Source of the DNA: an uncultured Bacteroidales bacterium | Lineage (GTDB): Bacteria > Bacteroidota > Bacteroidia > Bacteroidales > Paludibacteraceae | Length of the DNA: 64,000 bases | Assembly (NCBI GenBank): GCA_902765485.1 | Contig: CACWZZ010000007.1 | Span: forward strand, 1 to 64,000 | Direction: 5' to 3' | Part shown: positions 34,911 to 44,651 of the stretch, piece after piece | Position numbering within the stretch: position 1 is the first letter of the stretch | Layout of the letters: every line of letters starts with the position of its first letter | Notes under the pieces: model-generated | What the model was told of the DNA's origin: nothing | Databases searched by the model: none | The model's input: the letters and a program-made list of their open reading frames with translations, nothing else | Translations under genes and position numbers: made by a program

Positions 34911-36275
34911 TTAACGATTTAACAGTTTAACACAAAAATCCTTTACATCAATCCCGTCGAATGTGCCGCTGCTCATCATCAGAAGCGCTACATTCCGGCT
35001 TTTAACGGCTGAAAGCTGACGGCTGATAGCTTCTTGCAGTGCCAAGCTCTCCGTGAAGACCTCCACATTTTTCGTGCCGAACGCTTCACGCACCTCGTCT
35101 GCCGTAATCGGCGTAAGACGCTTATGCTCAATCACTTTCGGGTTGAAATACACGTACGCGACATCCGCTTCCGCCATACAGTCTTTGTATTGCGGCAGGA
35201 AATCTGCCATTAGGCTGCTGAAGGTATGCAGCTCCATACAAGCTACCAACTTCTTCTCCGGATACCGTTCGCGCACGGCATTGATGGTCGCTTTCAGCTT
35301 GCTCGGCGAATGAGCAAAGTCTTTGTATGCCACGGATGTCTCCGTCTCGCATATCTTCTCCAGACGGTTCGACGCACCCGTAAAAGTGCTGATCTCGCGG
35401 TAGAAATCATCCGGCGCAACACCGATGCAATGACAAGCTAACATAGCCGCTTGCAGGTTCTGCATGTTGTGCCGCCCGAACACTTGCATCTTTACATCGC
35501 CCTCATAAGCGTCGTAAGGAATACAGCTGATAGCGGATGGCTGATGGCTGATTTCCTCCGCAAGAAGGCGCAGGTTCTCGTCCCCCTGATAATAAATAAA
35601 AGCTGACTTCTGATGGCTGACTTCTGACGGCTCAATACTATTCACAAACTTGCGGAACGTATCTACGTACTGCGGGAATGTCGGGAACACGTTGATATGA
35701 TCCCAAGCGATACCGGTCAGAATGGCCACATGCGGGTGGTACCAAAGGAATTTACTCCGCAAATCGAGTGGGGAAGTGAGGTACTCATCGCCCTCAAACA
35801 CAGCATATTTGGCGGTGTCGGAGAGACGAACCATCCGCTCGAACCCTTCGATCTGCGCGCCGACCATATAATCCGCTTCGATCCCTAATCGCTGCAGCAC
35901 ATACAGGATCATACTCGTCGTAGTCGTCTTGCCGTGACTGCCTCCAACCACGATACGGATCTTGTCCTTCGTCTGCTCATACAGATATTCGGGGAACGAA
36001 TAGATCTTGATTCCCAACTCACGCGCTTTAACCAACTCCGGATTATCTTCGCGCGCGTGCATTCCTAATATAATAGCGTCTATTTCCGGCGTGATACGCT
36101 CCGGATGCCAACCCATTTCGTCCGGCAGCAAACCTGCCTCGCGCAAATGAGACAAAGCAGGGTCGAATATCTCATCATCCGACCCCGTTACTTTGTACCC
36201 AGCTTTGGAGGCGACAGCCAATGCCAGATTATGCATCGCTGCACCGCCAATAGCTATAAAATGTATTCTTGTCAT
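34911..36275 (-). CDS. mpl: UDP-N-acetylmuramate:tripeptide ligase (Mpl-type)
   Basis: 454 aa. Mur ligase that reattaches recycled L-Ala-gamma-D-Glu-meso-DAP to UDP-MurNAc. Rossmann start RIHFIAIGGAAMHNLALAVA, P-loop GGSHGKTTTT at 111-120, GIAWDHINVFPTFPQYV, FKDFAHSPSKLKATI and VACMELHTFSSL. In-frame insertions from TCAG-type repeats are visible: EVSHQKSAF, EISHQPSAIS (both about residues 215-240) and EAISRQLSAVKS near the C-terminus, whose last codons (VKLLNR, stop) derive from TTTAACAG repeats. Transcribed with tig and the deaminase. Confidence 0.9.
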   Translation of the reverse strand: MTRIHFIAIGGAAMHNLALAVASKAGYKVTGSDDEIFDPALSHLREAGLLPDEMGWHPERITPEIDAIILGMHAREDNPELVKARELGIKIYSFPEYLYEQTKDKIRIVVGGSHGKTTTTSMILYVLQRLGIEADYMVGAQIEGFERMVRLSDTAKYAVFEGDEYLTSPLDLRSKFLWYHPHVAILTGIAWDHINVFPTFPQYVDTFRKFVNSIEPSEVSHQKSAFIYYQGDENLRLLAEEISHQPSAISCIPYDAYEGDVKMQVFGRHNMQNLQAAMLACHCIGVAPDDFYREISTFTGASNRLEKICETETSVAYKDFAHSPSKLKATINAVRERYPEKKLVACMELHTFSSLMADFLPQYKDCMAEADVAYVYFNPKVIEHKRLTPITADEVREAFGTKNVEVFTESLALQEAISRQLSAVKSRNVALLMMSSGTFDGIDVKDFCVKLLNR

Positions 36276-36303
36276 AGGCTGACCTAGGTTTACCTAGGAT
36301 ATC

Positions 36304-37632
36304 CTAGTTAAACAGTTTACCGAACTCTTCGTGCGAGATCTTCTTCTGCTCGAGCTTCACTACACCTTTCAGCGCCTCGTAGATCTTGTTCTCTGCTACA
36401 CGCTCTACGATACCGCGCAGTTGGTTCTCCTGCTTCAGCATCTCGTTCGCGTAGTTGGTCAGATATTGGTCATCTACGTGCATCAGACCGTACTGCATGA
36501 ACTGCATACGTGCTACTTCTTTCGCGTAAGCCTCTACGTCCTCTTTCTGCACGTCGATCTTGTATTCTTTCATCAGCTGGTCTTTTGCCAAATGCCATTT
36601 CAGCTCCTCCAGCATCTTGTCGAAATCTTTCTCAAGCTCCTCTTCGGTCATTTTCTCGTTGGTCTCCAATACCCAGCGTTTGAGGAAGGCAACAGGGAAC
36701 TCAACCTTCTCCATCTTCTTCATGATCGCCTCTTTGGCGTCCAGACCGAATTTGTATTTGCTGTCCTCAGCCATGTTAGCTTCGATCTCTGCTTTGATGC
36801 GGGCGCGGAACTCAGCCTCGTCTTTCGGCGCGTTCTCGCCGTAAACCTTGGTGAACAGCTCCTCGTTCAGCGCTGCTGCCGTGTGGCGGGTGATCTCTTG
36901 GATCTCGAATGTGAAATCGCTCTTCAGCTCCTGAGCCTGCTCTTTGGTAATACCGAGCAACGAACTAACCTCTACTTCGCTGTCAAAAGCTTTAGCAGGG
37001 TTGAAGGTAACTACGTCGCCCACTTTGGCGCCGATGAATTTCTTCTGCTGCGTCTTCTGCTTCATGTAACTCGGGTTGAGGATTGCGCCTTCTTTGACGA
37101 TCTCGCCGTCAACCTCTTTGGCAATACCTTTCACGATGTCGCCTTCTGCCACTGCCTCTGCCTGGCTGTACTCGCCGAAGCGCTCGCAGTAAGACTGTAC
37201 TTGGTTGTTCACCATCTCGTCCGTCACTTCGATCACGTATTCGGTCAGCTTGTTCTTGCCCGTCAGCTTGGCGTCGAACTCAGGAGCCACTGCGATGTCG
37301 AACATAAAGGTGAAAGTGTCCTCGTTCTCTAAATCAATCTTCGGAGACTCTTTGCTGGGCAGCGGATCGCCAAGGATATTCAACTTGTTGTCCTCGATGT
37401 GCTTCTGCAGACCTTCGCCTACTTTTTTGTTCAGTACGTCTGCGAGAATACCTTTGCCGTACATTTTCTTCACCAGCCCTGCGGGTACCATTCCCGGACG
37501 GAAACCCGGCATCTGAGCTTTGTGGCGTACTTCTTTCAGTTGTTTTGCCACTTCTTCCTGATAGTCTGCGCTCTCAATCGTCAGTGTCACAACAGCCGTC
37601 AGGTCTTTTAATTCACTTTGTTCAATCTTCAT
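36304..37632 (-). CDS. tig: trigger factor
   Basis: 442 aa. Ribosome-associated chaperone and prolyl isomerase. The N-terminal ribosome-binding domain has the tail-binding signature near residues 43-47 (PGFRPGMVP), the usual Bacteroidetes variant. The middle FKBP-like domain is poorly conserved in this lineage, and the C-terminal chaperone arms are highly charged (DKMLEELKWHLAKDQLMKEY). Lies 28 nt upstream of mpl and shows no promoter close by, so it may be transcribed from further upstream. Long opposite-strand ORFs here are shadows. Confidence 0.95.
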   Translation of the reverse strand: MKIEQSELKDLTAVVTLTIESADYQEEVAKQLKEVRHKAQMPGFRPGMVPAGLVKKMYGKGILADVLNKKVGEGLQKHIEDNKLNILGDPLPSKESPKIDLENEDTFTFMFDIAVAPEFDAKLTGKNKLTEYVIEVTDEMVNNQVQSYCERFGEYSQAEAVAEGDIVKGIAKEVDGEIVKEGAILNPSYMKQKTQQKKFIGAKVGDVVTFNPAKAFDSEVEVSSLLGITKEQAQELKSDFTFEIQEITRHTAAALNEELFTKVYGENAPKDEAEFRARIKAEIEANMAEDSKYKFGLDAKEAIMKKMEKVEFPVAFLKRWVLETNEKMTEEELEKDFDKMLEELKWHLAKDQLMKEYKIDVQKEDVEAYAKEVARMQFMQYGLMHVDDQYLTNYANEMLKQENQLRGIVERVAENKIYEALKGVVKLEQKKISHEEFGKLFN

Positions 37633-37687
37633 AATATATTGTTTTAATTTTTAATTCTCAATTCTCAATTCTCAATTCTCAATTGCG

Positions 37688-39502
37688 CTATACGCGCCCC
37701 GCTCTCTTCCGCTCCAGCTCATCGAGGATAATCTTGCGGATGCGCATTGCGTGCGGAGTTACCTCTACGTACTCGTCCTCTTTGATGTACTCCAGCGCTT
37801 CCTCCAGACTCATGCGTACGGGCGGCGGCAATACAGCCTTGTCGTCCGCGCTCTTCGAACGCATATTCGTCAACTTCTTGCTCTTGGTCACGTTGATCAC
37901 GATGTCGCCCTCTTTGGCGTTCTCGCCTACCACCTGACCGGCATACACCTCTTCCTGCGGCTCGATGAAGAACTTGCCGCGGTCCTGCAATTTGTCCAGC
38001 GCGTAAGCGTAAGCCGTTCCGGCTTCCATGGCGATCAGCGAACCGTTGTTACGCTTAACGATCTCGCCTTTCCACGGCTGGTATTCCAGGAACCGGTGAG
38101 CCATGATCGCCTCGCCGGCACTCACGTTCATCACATACGTACGCATACCCATGATACCGCGGCTCGGGATTGTGAACTCCAGATGAACGCGGTCGTTCAC
38201 CATCTCCATCTTCGTCATCTCGCCCTTGTGCGTGCTCACGAACTCAATGATCTTACCGCTGCATTCCTCCGGCGTGTTCACCGTCAGACTCTCCACCGGC
38301 TCACATTTGACGCCGTCAATCTCTTTGATGATCACTTGCGGCTGACCTACCTGCAACTCGTATCCCTCGCGACGCATGGTCTCGATCAGCACACTCAGGT
38401 GCAACACTCCGCGGCCGAACACACGCCAACTGCTCTCCTCCGCTCCGCGTTCTACGCGCAAAGCAAGGTTCTTCTCCAGCTCTTTGTTCAGACGATCCTG
38501 AATATGACGGCTCGTTACGTATTTGCCGTCCTGACCGAAGAAAGGACTGTCGTTGATGCAGAAGGTCATACTCATCGTCGGCTCGTCGATCGCGATCGGC
38601 TTCAGCGCCTCCGGGTTCTCGAAATCGCATACCGTGTCGCCGATCTCGAACCCGTCAATACCGATCATCGCGCATATATCGCCGTTCTTCACGACATCGG
38701 TCTTCACATGCCCCATGCCGGAAAAGGTGTGCAACTCTTTGATCTTGGTCTTCACCATCGTGCCGTCTTTCTTTGCCAGCGTCACGTTCTGTCCGTCGTG
38801 GAACTCACCGCGGTGTACGCGTCCAATGGCGATTCGGCCCACATAACTGTTGTAGTCCAGACTCGTCACTAACATCTGCGGCGTACCGGGGTTCTCCTCC
38901 GGAGCCGGGATATACTCGATGATAGCGTCCATCAGGTCCGTCAGATCGGTCGTCGGCTTGCGCCAGTCTTTCGACATCCAGCCTTGTTTTGCGCTTCCGT
39001 AAAGCGTCTGGAAATCCAACTGGTCGTCCGTCGCATTCAGGTTGCACATCAGGTCAAACACCTCTTCCTGTACCTCGTCCGGACGGCAGTTTAGTTTATC
39101 CACTTTGTTGATCACTACGATGGGCTTCAAACCCAACTCCAGTGCTTTCTGTAGCACAAAACGGGTCTGCGGCATCGCGCCTTCGAACGCGTCCACCAGC
39201 AGCAATACACCGTCTGCCATGTTCAGCACACGCTCTACCTCGCCGCCGAAGTCCGCGTGCCCCGGAGTGTCAATAATGTTAATTTTTGTACCCTTGTAAT
39301 CGATGGCGACGTTCTTCGCCAGAATCGTGATTCCACGTTCGCGCTCCAGATCGTTGTTGTCCAGAATCAGCTCCTGAGGCTGATTGCTGAATTCTGAATG
39401 CTGACTGCTGACAACTTTTGCCGTGTACAGCATCTTGTCCACCAGCGTCGTTTTGCCGTGGTCTACGTGCGCAATAATTGCTATATTTCTTATATTTTGC
39501 AT
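37688..39502 (-). CDS. typA: GTP-binding protein TypA/BipA
   Basis: 604 aa from ATG 39502. Translation-factor-like GTPase that binds ribosomes under stress. G1 [10 protein letters not shown] at 11-20, [29 protein letters not shown], then [10 protein letters not shown]-terminal TypA domain: [20 protein letters not shown] and QLQ-type block [16 protein letters not shown]. Residues 31-42 ([12 protein letters not shown]) are an extra insertion not seen in the usual family sequence, encoded by TCAG-type repeat DNA at about 39377-39415. Promoter 39548-39578. Downstream of it come the Tig/mpl genes, after a small repeat array. Confidence 0.95.
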   Translation of the reverse strand: MQNIRNIAIIAHVDHGKTTLVDKMLYTAKVVSSQHSEFSNQPQELILDNNDLERERGITILAKNVAIDYKGTKINIIDTPGHADFGGEVERVLNMADGVLLLVDAFEGAMPQTRFVLQKALELGLKPIVVINKVDKLNCRPDEVQEEVFDLMCNLNATDDQLDFQTLYGSAKQGWMSKDWRKPTTDLTDLMDAIIEYIPAPEENPGTPQMLVTSLDYNSYVGRIAIGRVHRGEFHDGQNVTLAKKDGTMVKTKIKELHTFSGMGHVKTDVVKNGDICAMIGIDGFEIGDTVCDFENPEALKPIAIDEPTMSMTFCINDSPFFGQDGKYVTSRHIQDRLNKELEKNLALRVERGAEESSWRVFGRGVLHLSVLIETMRREGYELQVGQPQVIIKEIDGVKCEPVESLTVNTPEECSGKIIEFVSTHKGEMTKMEMVNDRVHLEFTIPSRGIMGMRTYVMNVSAGEAIMAHRFLEYQPWKGEIVKRNNGSLIAMEAGTAYAYALDKLQDRGKFFIEPQEEVYAGQVVGENAKEGDIVINVTKSKKLTNMRSKSADDKAVLPPPVRMSLEEALEYIKEDEYVEVTPHAMRIRKIILDELERKRAGRV

Positions 39503-39547
39503 AATCTTTTTTGTACGGCGCATTCTACGCCATTTTAAATTCGGCGG

Positions 39548-39578
39548 CAAAGGTACAAAAAAAAAATGACATACACAA
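39548..39578 (-). promoter_or_regulatory. Bacteroidetes promoter, typA
   Basis: Minus strand TTG (39578-39576), 20-nt spacer, TACCTTTG (39548-39555); the -33 lies in a hairpin CATACAC-AAGA-GTGTATG. Confidence 0.7.
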
Positions 39579-39674
39579 GAGTGTATGCCACTTTTCTTCA
39601 TTTTTAAGTGGATTTAAGGGTCATTTGCCTGTCGCCTTCATTACCACTTCGTTACCACTATATACTGTTCTAGG

Positions 39675-41621
39675 TCATTCCATTCCCCCTAATACATTGT
39701 ATGTTTTGCCGTTTCGGAGAATCAATAACCGTCCGTCGCGGACTATCTTCTCTCCCTCTCCGACGGCTGACGGCTGATCGCTGATGGCTGAATTTTGAAC
39801 TACCCCCCACGACACATTGTCGATGTAGTACGTCGCCTCACCTTTCTGCCCGTTCGGACCTTTGTAGCGGAACGCCATATAGAACGCATCCGGGATATTA
39901 CTCTGATTCTCCAGATGAATCACAAATGGCACCCACACTCCGCTCTCATCGGCTGTCTTGGGGATGGATAAGCCGTCAAACACTTGGAAAAATGGCTTCT
40001 GCGGATCGCTGGCGTCAATGAAATAAACCTCCAAAGTCGTACTTCCTGCCTCTTCCGGCAGATACTCTCCCATCACCGAGAAAGCAAACACTTGCACAGG
40101 GGCGTTTGGGTAATCCAACGCAGGCGTCACCAGCCACATCTCCCACACGCCGGTCGAGTCGCGGCTGTACTGATAACTCGTCGCCTTCGCGTATCTCTCC
40201 TTGCCGCGTGGGGGAGTGGTGGTCGCTTCGTCGAAACCCCACCACGGACGTTCATCCAATGCCGCTACGTTCTGCCAGCCGTCCAATTCAAGCGTTTTGT
40301 TATGTCCGACACTGTCGAAACGCTCCTCCAACTGTGCCATCGGCTGCGACGCATCCCATTGAAAATCAACCGACCAGTCGATGTTCTCTGCGCTCTTCGC
40401 TTCGGCGGTGCCGTTCAGCGTCACAATAACAGTATCGGCGTTCGCACTCGTGATCGTCACGGTCGATTGATAACTCCCTGCCTCCATCGGCGTGAAAAAG
40501 ACCGTCACTTCCGACTCAGTATTTTTACTGAGTGTACTTTCTAAGATCGTGAACGCTTGCCCTTGCACGTGATTGACCCGCAGATGAACAAAATCCGTGC
40601 AATTCTCGCTTTTGACAGTAAATTTACCGGAAATCTGTTTCTCTGCCACGGTCTCAAAAGTAGGAATAATAGTCGGCGTTACCGTAATGGTCGGCATTGC
40701 CTCCGGGTCGATACAAGACGCGGTTAGTTTGATACTCTGGAAAAGGGTGGTGTGGCTCAAATTATCGATGTTTACTATCGCACTATGCGTACCCGCTCTC
40801 GTCGGCGCGTAAGTAATAATCAGGTCGCACTCGCTCTCATCCGCAGCCAGCGCGCTCCGCGACAGACGGAATTGGTCTGCGTCGGTATAAGATAACTCAA
40901 AAGTCGTCGTACCTTGTACGTTCCCGTGCGTAATATGAACCGTCTGAAAATCAACGCTTTGACCGATCTCGCAACTCACGCTGCTCAGCGTCTTGGGCAG
41001 CACGGTAATAAACGGTTCGTCGGACGTCTGTGCCACCGCTTCGAAACTCACCGAATCAACCAGCACATAGCTGTTCTTACTCGCTTTGAATTGCAGCATA
41101 AACGATTTGGCATTTTGCGGCCTGGTCGTTTCGATCACCAAAGTCTGCCATTCGCTCTGAACCGTGTCACTCAGCACGCGTTGCAGTTTCGACGCATCGT
41201 GGCTCTTCAGACCGTCAATAATCGTCTTATGCTCCCAATAAGCGTCCAACGAGATCTTTCCGTCGTTTTTGACCGTAACGGCTTTATAATGAATCGTCAG
41301 CCGGAAAAGCGCACTGTCCTCATAATACGCCTCGGTCAGATCGGTAACCTCCTGATAAACAGTCGCGGCGGTTGCGGCACCTAATTTCATAGCCGCTGCT
41401 CCGTCATACACATCGCTTGTCTCCAGATGGGTGCAAAAACCGCCCGAGCGGTTCCATTCCGCGAACTCCGTATAGTTCCCAAATATTCCGTTATTCTTCT
41501 CCTCGTACTCCTCAAAACTGCCGTTTTTCAGTAGGTTAGCAGAGCCCTCTTCTGCCCTGACAGCCTCGCTCCAAACGAGCACAAAGCCCAGCATAGATAA
41601 TAAAATGTATATCTTTTTCAT
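39675..41621 (-). CDS. secreted protein with choice-of-anchor domains and shared tail
   Basis: 648 aa. Signal peptide MKKIYILLSMLGFVLVWSEA (cleavage near VRAEE). First domain resembles a carbohydrate-binding jelly roll (LLKNGSFEEYEEKNNGIFGN, residues 30-190). The middle holds two abnormal-spindle-like or bacterial Ig-type repeats (SSVSCEIGQSVDFQTVHITH; SGKFTVKSENCTDFVHLRVN). The last domain (about 430-610) is another choice-of-anchor-like sandwich, containing MEMWLVTPALDY-type blocks. The C-terminus EGEKIVRDGRLLILRNGK is the shared tail, preceded by AISDQPSAVG from TCAG-type repeats. No enzyme motif. Promoter 41644-41674. Confidence 0.8.
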   Translation of the reverse strand: MKKIYILLSMLGFVLVWSEAVRAEEGSANLLKNGSFEEYEEKNNGIFGNYTEFAEWNRSGGFCTHLETSDVYDGAAAMKLGAATAATVYQEVTDLTEAYYEDSALFRLTIHYKAVTVKNDGKISLDAYWEHKTIIDGLKSHDASKLQRVLSDTVQSEWQTLVIETTRPQNAKSFMLQFKASKNSYVLVDSVSFEAVAQTSDEPFITVLPKTLSSVSCEIGQSVDFQTVHITHGNVQGTTTFELSYTDADQFRLSRSALAADESECDLIITYAPTRAGTHSAIVNIDNLSHTTLFQSIKLTASCIDPEAMPTITVTPTIIPTFETVAEKQISGKFTVKSENCTDFVHLRVNHVQGQAFTILESTLSKNTESEVTVFFTPMEAGSYQSTVTITSANADTVIVTLNGTAEAKSAENIDWSVDFQWDASQPMAQLEERFDSVGHNKTLELDGWQNVAALDERPWWGFDEATTTPPRGKERYAKATSYQYSRDSTGVWEMWLVTPALDYPNAPVQVFAFSVMGEYLPEEAGSTTLEVYFIDASDPQKPFFQVFDGLSIPKTADESGVWVPFVIHLENQSNIPDAFYMAFRYKGPNGQKGEATYYIDNVSWGVVQNSAISDQPSAVGEGEKIVRDGRLLILRNGKTYNVLGGME

Positions 41622-41643
41622 ATTCCTTTATATATATTGGCTG

Positions 41644-41674
41644 CAAAATTACAACTTTTTTTTCATTTACACAA
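41644..41674 (-). promoter_or_regulatory. Bacteroidetes promoter, secreted protein gene 39675-41621
   Basis: Minus strand TTG (41674-41672), 20-nt spacer, TAATTTTG (41644-41651), about 16-20 nt before the ATG. Confidence 0.7.
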
Positions 41675-41816
41675 GCATCCGCGCCTAAAAAATTTGATAT
41701 TCATGTGCTTTTTGTCAACTGCAATTGACAATTTGTTAGTAAATAGTACGAATTAGTGATAATTTGTAAAATCGACTCCGCAGTTTGTAGAAATTTATCA
41801 CTTTTTGCCAAAAATA

Positions 41817-41848
41817 TTTGGTGCTTTCCAAAAAAGGCAGTAATTTTG
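41817..41848 (+). promoter_or_regulatory. Bacteroidetes promoter, small secreted protein
   Basis: Plus strand TTTG (41817-41820), 20-nt spacer, TAATTTTG (41841-41848). The leader before ATG 41950 is about 95 nt and carries TCTGAATGCTGAAAGCTGAC repeats. 41622-41949 otherwise holds two divergent promoters and no gene. Confidence 0.7.
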
Positions 41849-41949
41849 CACCGGATTTGAAAAAAGCTATGTCAGATATGCATCGGAAATCTGAATGCTG
41901 AAAGCTGACTGCTATCAAAACAATCGATCTTTAAAAGAAAGGAATTAAA

Positions 41950-42234
41950 ATGAAAAAGGTATTAGTTAGTTTAGTGACTGTTGTCACATTGTTAACTGGT
42001 GTAACCTTGGCGGAAGCCGCTAAAAACAATGATAATTTCACTGTACGCTTCCGCGAGAACACACTCGTTGTAGCATCAACCCAAATGGAGGAAGCACGCA
42101 TCTACTCGCTGCAGGGCAAACTCCTCCAGAAGGAGAAAGGCAAATTCGTAGAGTTTCCTTTGGAGCGCGGCACATACCGACTCTATGCAAAAGTTAATGG
42201 TGAGACAGTCTCGCGGAGAATAGAACTCCGTTAA
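41950..42234 (+). CDS. small secreted protein, stand-alone CTD-like domain
   Basis: 94 aa. Signal peptide MKKVLVSLVTVVTLLTGVTL (AEA cleavage). The remaining 70 residues (VASTQMEEARIYSLQGKLLQ, then FVEFPLERGTYRLYAKVNGE and VSRRIEL) read like one T9SS sorting-domain-type beta sandwich: the ARIYSLQGKLL strand and the ERGTYRLYAKVNG strand match positions of type A CTDs. It carries no cargo domain. Monocistronic with its own promoter and a terminator. It may be a decoy or regulator of the export path, or just a small secreted beta protein; the first is a guess. Confidence 0.8.
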   Translation: MKKVLVSLVTVVTLLTGVTLAEAAKNNDNFTVRFRENTLVVASTQMEEARIYSLQGKLLQKEKGKFVEFPLERGTYRLYAKVNGETVSRRIELR

Positions 42235-42273
42235 TTTATTTAAGGTTAATTTATTTAAGGTACAAAAAAAACG

Positions 42274-42299
42274 AAAGGACGCTTCGGCGCCCTTTTTTT
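42274..42299 (+). terminator. intrinsic terminator
   Basis: AAAGGACGC-TTCG-GCGCCCTTT stem with one mismatch and a TTCG loop, followed by T-run, directly after the gene at 41950-42234. Confidence 0.75.
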
Positions 42300-42364
42300 G
42301 TTGTTTCTGACTTTCCTCCCTCTCTGTGCATTTCTCGCGCATTATTGCGCGAGCCCCCCTTCAT

Positions 42365-43438
42365 TTACCTCGCTGCCCGAATATACAGCGGCACGGAGAT
42401 CGCGAGGAACACGATATTCGGCAGCCATGCCGCCATGAACGGACTCATGACGTTATTCACCGAGAAAGTGGTGCTCACGGTCGAGAATAAGATATATGCG
42501 GCGGTCAGCACAATACCGATGCCTAAGTTCTTACCCATTCCGCCGCGCACTTTGCGGCTGCTCATCGTCACGCCCAACAGCGTCATGATAAACGCTCCCA
42601 GCGGAGAAGCCCAGCGTTTATGGTATTCCACCTCAAAGGCTTTCACATTGCCGCTCCCTCTCTCCCGTTGCCGCTGCATATAATGCCGCAACTCCGGCGT
42701 CGTCATCTCTTGCGCCTGCTGCGCCGTGATGAATAACTCGTCCGGAATGATCGGCAGAGTCAGATCCAGCCTGTTCCCCCGGTGCAATTCTTCGCGCAGA
42801 CCGATGAAATTGCGCTGCGTGAAATTATCGAGGTGCCAATTCTCCAGCGAATCATAATAGATACGGTCGGCTGTTGTACGTTGAACCAGCGTCTTGCCGT
42901 CGAATTTCTCTATCGAGCACCGGTAACCGATACCCGACCGCCGTTGGAAGGACTCGATATACAGGATCGTGCCCGGCTGCACCTCCATCTGGATATTGCG
43001 CGCGTTCTCACTTGTGAAATGCTCCACGTACTTGTCGGTGAAATGCAGCATCCGCGCGCTGCTCTTCGGAATCACCCATCCGCCTAATAACACACTAAGC
43101 ACAAACAGCAGCGTCGCAGAGAAAGCGTAAGGCACCATCAGCCGGTGGTAACTCATGCCCGCGGCATGCATGGCGATGAACTCCGAATTACCTGCCATCT
43201 TGCTCGTGAAATAGATCACAGAGATAAATATGAACAGCGAACTGAACATATTCATATAGTACGGAATGAAGGGTAGGTAGTAGTCCAGAATGATTTCGCG
43301 AAGCGGCACTTGGTTCTCAAAGAAATCGTCCATCTTCTCCGTCAGATCAAAGATAATAGCGATAGACAAAATGAGCACGATTGAAAAGAAAAACGTGCCC
43401 AAAAACTTCCTGATAATATACCAATCTAATCGCTTCAT
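42365..43438 (-). CDS. lptG: LptG/LptF-type lipopolysaccharide export permease
   Basis: 357 aa. Six transmembrane segments in the 3+3 pattern of LPS ABC exporter permeases: FLGTFFFSIVLILSIAIIFD, MFSSLFIFISVIYFTS, LMVPYAFSATLLFVLSVLLG at the N-terminus, a periplasmic beta-jelly roll in the middle (SGIGYRCSIEKFDGKTLVQR), then ASPLGAFIMTLLGVTMSSRK and IVLTAAYILFSTV. Works with LptB in moving LPS off the inner membrane. Follows tgt after 48 nt, which contain CTAGTT repeats; the tgt-lptG neighbourhood is common in Bacteroidales. Confidence 0.9.
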   Translation of the reverse strand: MKRLDWYIIRKFLGTFFFSIVLILSIAIIFDLTEKMDDFFENQVPLREIILDYYLPFIPYYMNMFSSLFIFISVIYFTSKMAGNSEFIAMHAAGMSYHRLMVPYAFSATLLFVLSVLLGGWVIPKSSARMLHFTDKYVEHFTSENARNIQMEVQPGTILYIESFQRRSGIGYRCSIEKFDGKTLVQRTTADRIYYDSLENWHLDNFTQRNFIGLREELHRGNRLDLTLPIIPDELFITAQQAQEMTTPELRHYMQRQRERGSGNVKAFEVEYHKRWASPLGAFIMTLLGVTMSSRKVRGGMGKNLGIGIVLTAAYILFSTVSTTFSVNNVMSPFMAAWLPNIVFLAISVPLYIRAAR

Positions 43439-43486
43439 CTTATTCCCTGTCGTCTAGTTAAACTAGTTCTACTAGTTCTTCTAGTT

Positions 43487-44620
43487 TCACAGCCTCGCTG
43501 TGATTGAAGGCATCACGCTTGCTTTCCACGCGCTGAAATCCCCTGCAAGGATATGCGCTCTTGCCTGCGTCACCAGATCCAGATAGAATGCTAAGTTATG
43601 GATCGATAATATCTCCAGTCCCAGCATCTCCTGCGCGTGTATCAAATGCCGCGCGTAAGCCCGTGTATAAGCGTGATCGACATAACTGGTGCCTGCGGGA
43701 TCGAGCTCCGTGAAATCGTCCTCCCATTTCTTATTACGCAGGTTCATCACGCCGTTCCAAGTGAAGATCATTCCGTTGCGCCCGTTGCGGGTCGGCATCA
43801 CGCAGTCGAACATATCCACACCGCGTTCGATCGCTTCTAATATGTTCCATGGCGTACCAACGCCCATCAGGTACCGAGGTTTGTTCTCCGGTAGGATGTC
43901 ATTGCAAACCTCGATCATGTCGTACATCACCTCCGTCGGTTCGCCTACTGCCAGACCGCCGATGGCATAGCCGTCGCGGTCCAAGTCCCGCAGCCGTTTG
44001 GACGCCTCTTGACGCAAATCCGTATAAGTGCAACCTTGTACAATCGGGAAAAGGTGTTGTTGGTATCCGTAGAGGTCTTCCGTGCCGTCGAAACGCGCGA
44101 TGCAGCGGTCCAGCCACCGGTGGGTGCGATCCATCGAGTCTTTCGCATACTTGCGATCCGCAGTGCCCGGACAGCACTCATCAAAAGCCATCATGATATC
44201 CGCTCCGATCTCGCGCTCTATGTCCATCACGCTCTCCGGCGTGAAGAGCAGCTTGCGTCCGTCTATATGACTGCTGAAACGCACACCCTCTTCCGTCATC
44301 TTGCGGATGTCGGTCAGGCTGAATACCTGAAAACCGCCGCTGTCCGTCAAGATCGGTCTGGTCCATCCTTCGAACCGATGGAGACCACCGGCTTTATGCA
44401 AGATCTCGGTCCCCGGACGAAGAAAAAGGTGGTAAGTGTTGCCTAATATGATCTGGGCTTTGATATCCTCTTCCAGCTCCTTGCGCTGCACGCCTTTGAC
44501 CGTTCCGACTGTTCCTACCGGCATAAATATCGGCGTCAGTATATCTCCGTGGTCGGTATGTACAACCCCCGCCCGCGCTCCTACGCCCTTCGCCTCGCTA
44601 TGTAGTTCAAAAAATGCCAT
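43487..44620 (-). CDS. tgt: queuine tRNA-ribosyltransferase
   Basis: 377 aa. Exchanges guanine 34 for preQ1 in GUN-anticodon tRNAs. Signatures: DHGDILTPIFMPVGTVGTVK, ILTDSGGFQVFSLTDIR (catalytic Asp), GGLAVGEPTEVMYDMI and MFDCVMPTRNGRNG (nucleophile Asp). The classical CxCxxC zinc motif is not visible: the aligned region reads GTSYVDHAYTRAYARHLIHA with no cysteine, although SIHNLAFY keeps its His. The start is ATG 44620 after a structured leader at 44652-44770 and promoter at 44775-44806. Co-transcribed with lptG. Confidence 0.93.
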   Translation of the reverse strand: MAFFELHSEAKGVGARAGVVHTDHGDILTPIFMPVGTVGTVKGVQRKELEEDIKAQIILGNTYHLFLRPGTEILHKAGGLHRFEGWTRPILTDSGGFQVFSLTDIRKMTEEGVRFSSHIDGRKLLFTPESVMDIEREIGADIMMAFDECCPGTADRKYAKDSMDRTHRWLDRCIARFDGTEDLYGYQQHLFPIVQGCTYTDLRQEASKRLRDLDRDGYAIGGLAVGEPTEVMYDMIEVCNDILPENKPRYLMGVGTPWNILEAIERGVDMFDCVMPTRNGRNGMIFTWNGVMNLRNKKWEDDFTELDPAGTSYVDHAYTRAYARHLIHAQEMLGLEILSIHNLAFYLDLVTQARAHILAGDFSAWKASVMPSITARL

Positions 44621-44651
44621 ACTCGTTATTAAGTTTTAGTAAATCGAAAAT

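Noticed and set aside
36331..38872. Long plus-strand ORFs opposite tig and typA
   Set aside because: Antisense shadows of conserved genes.
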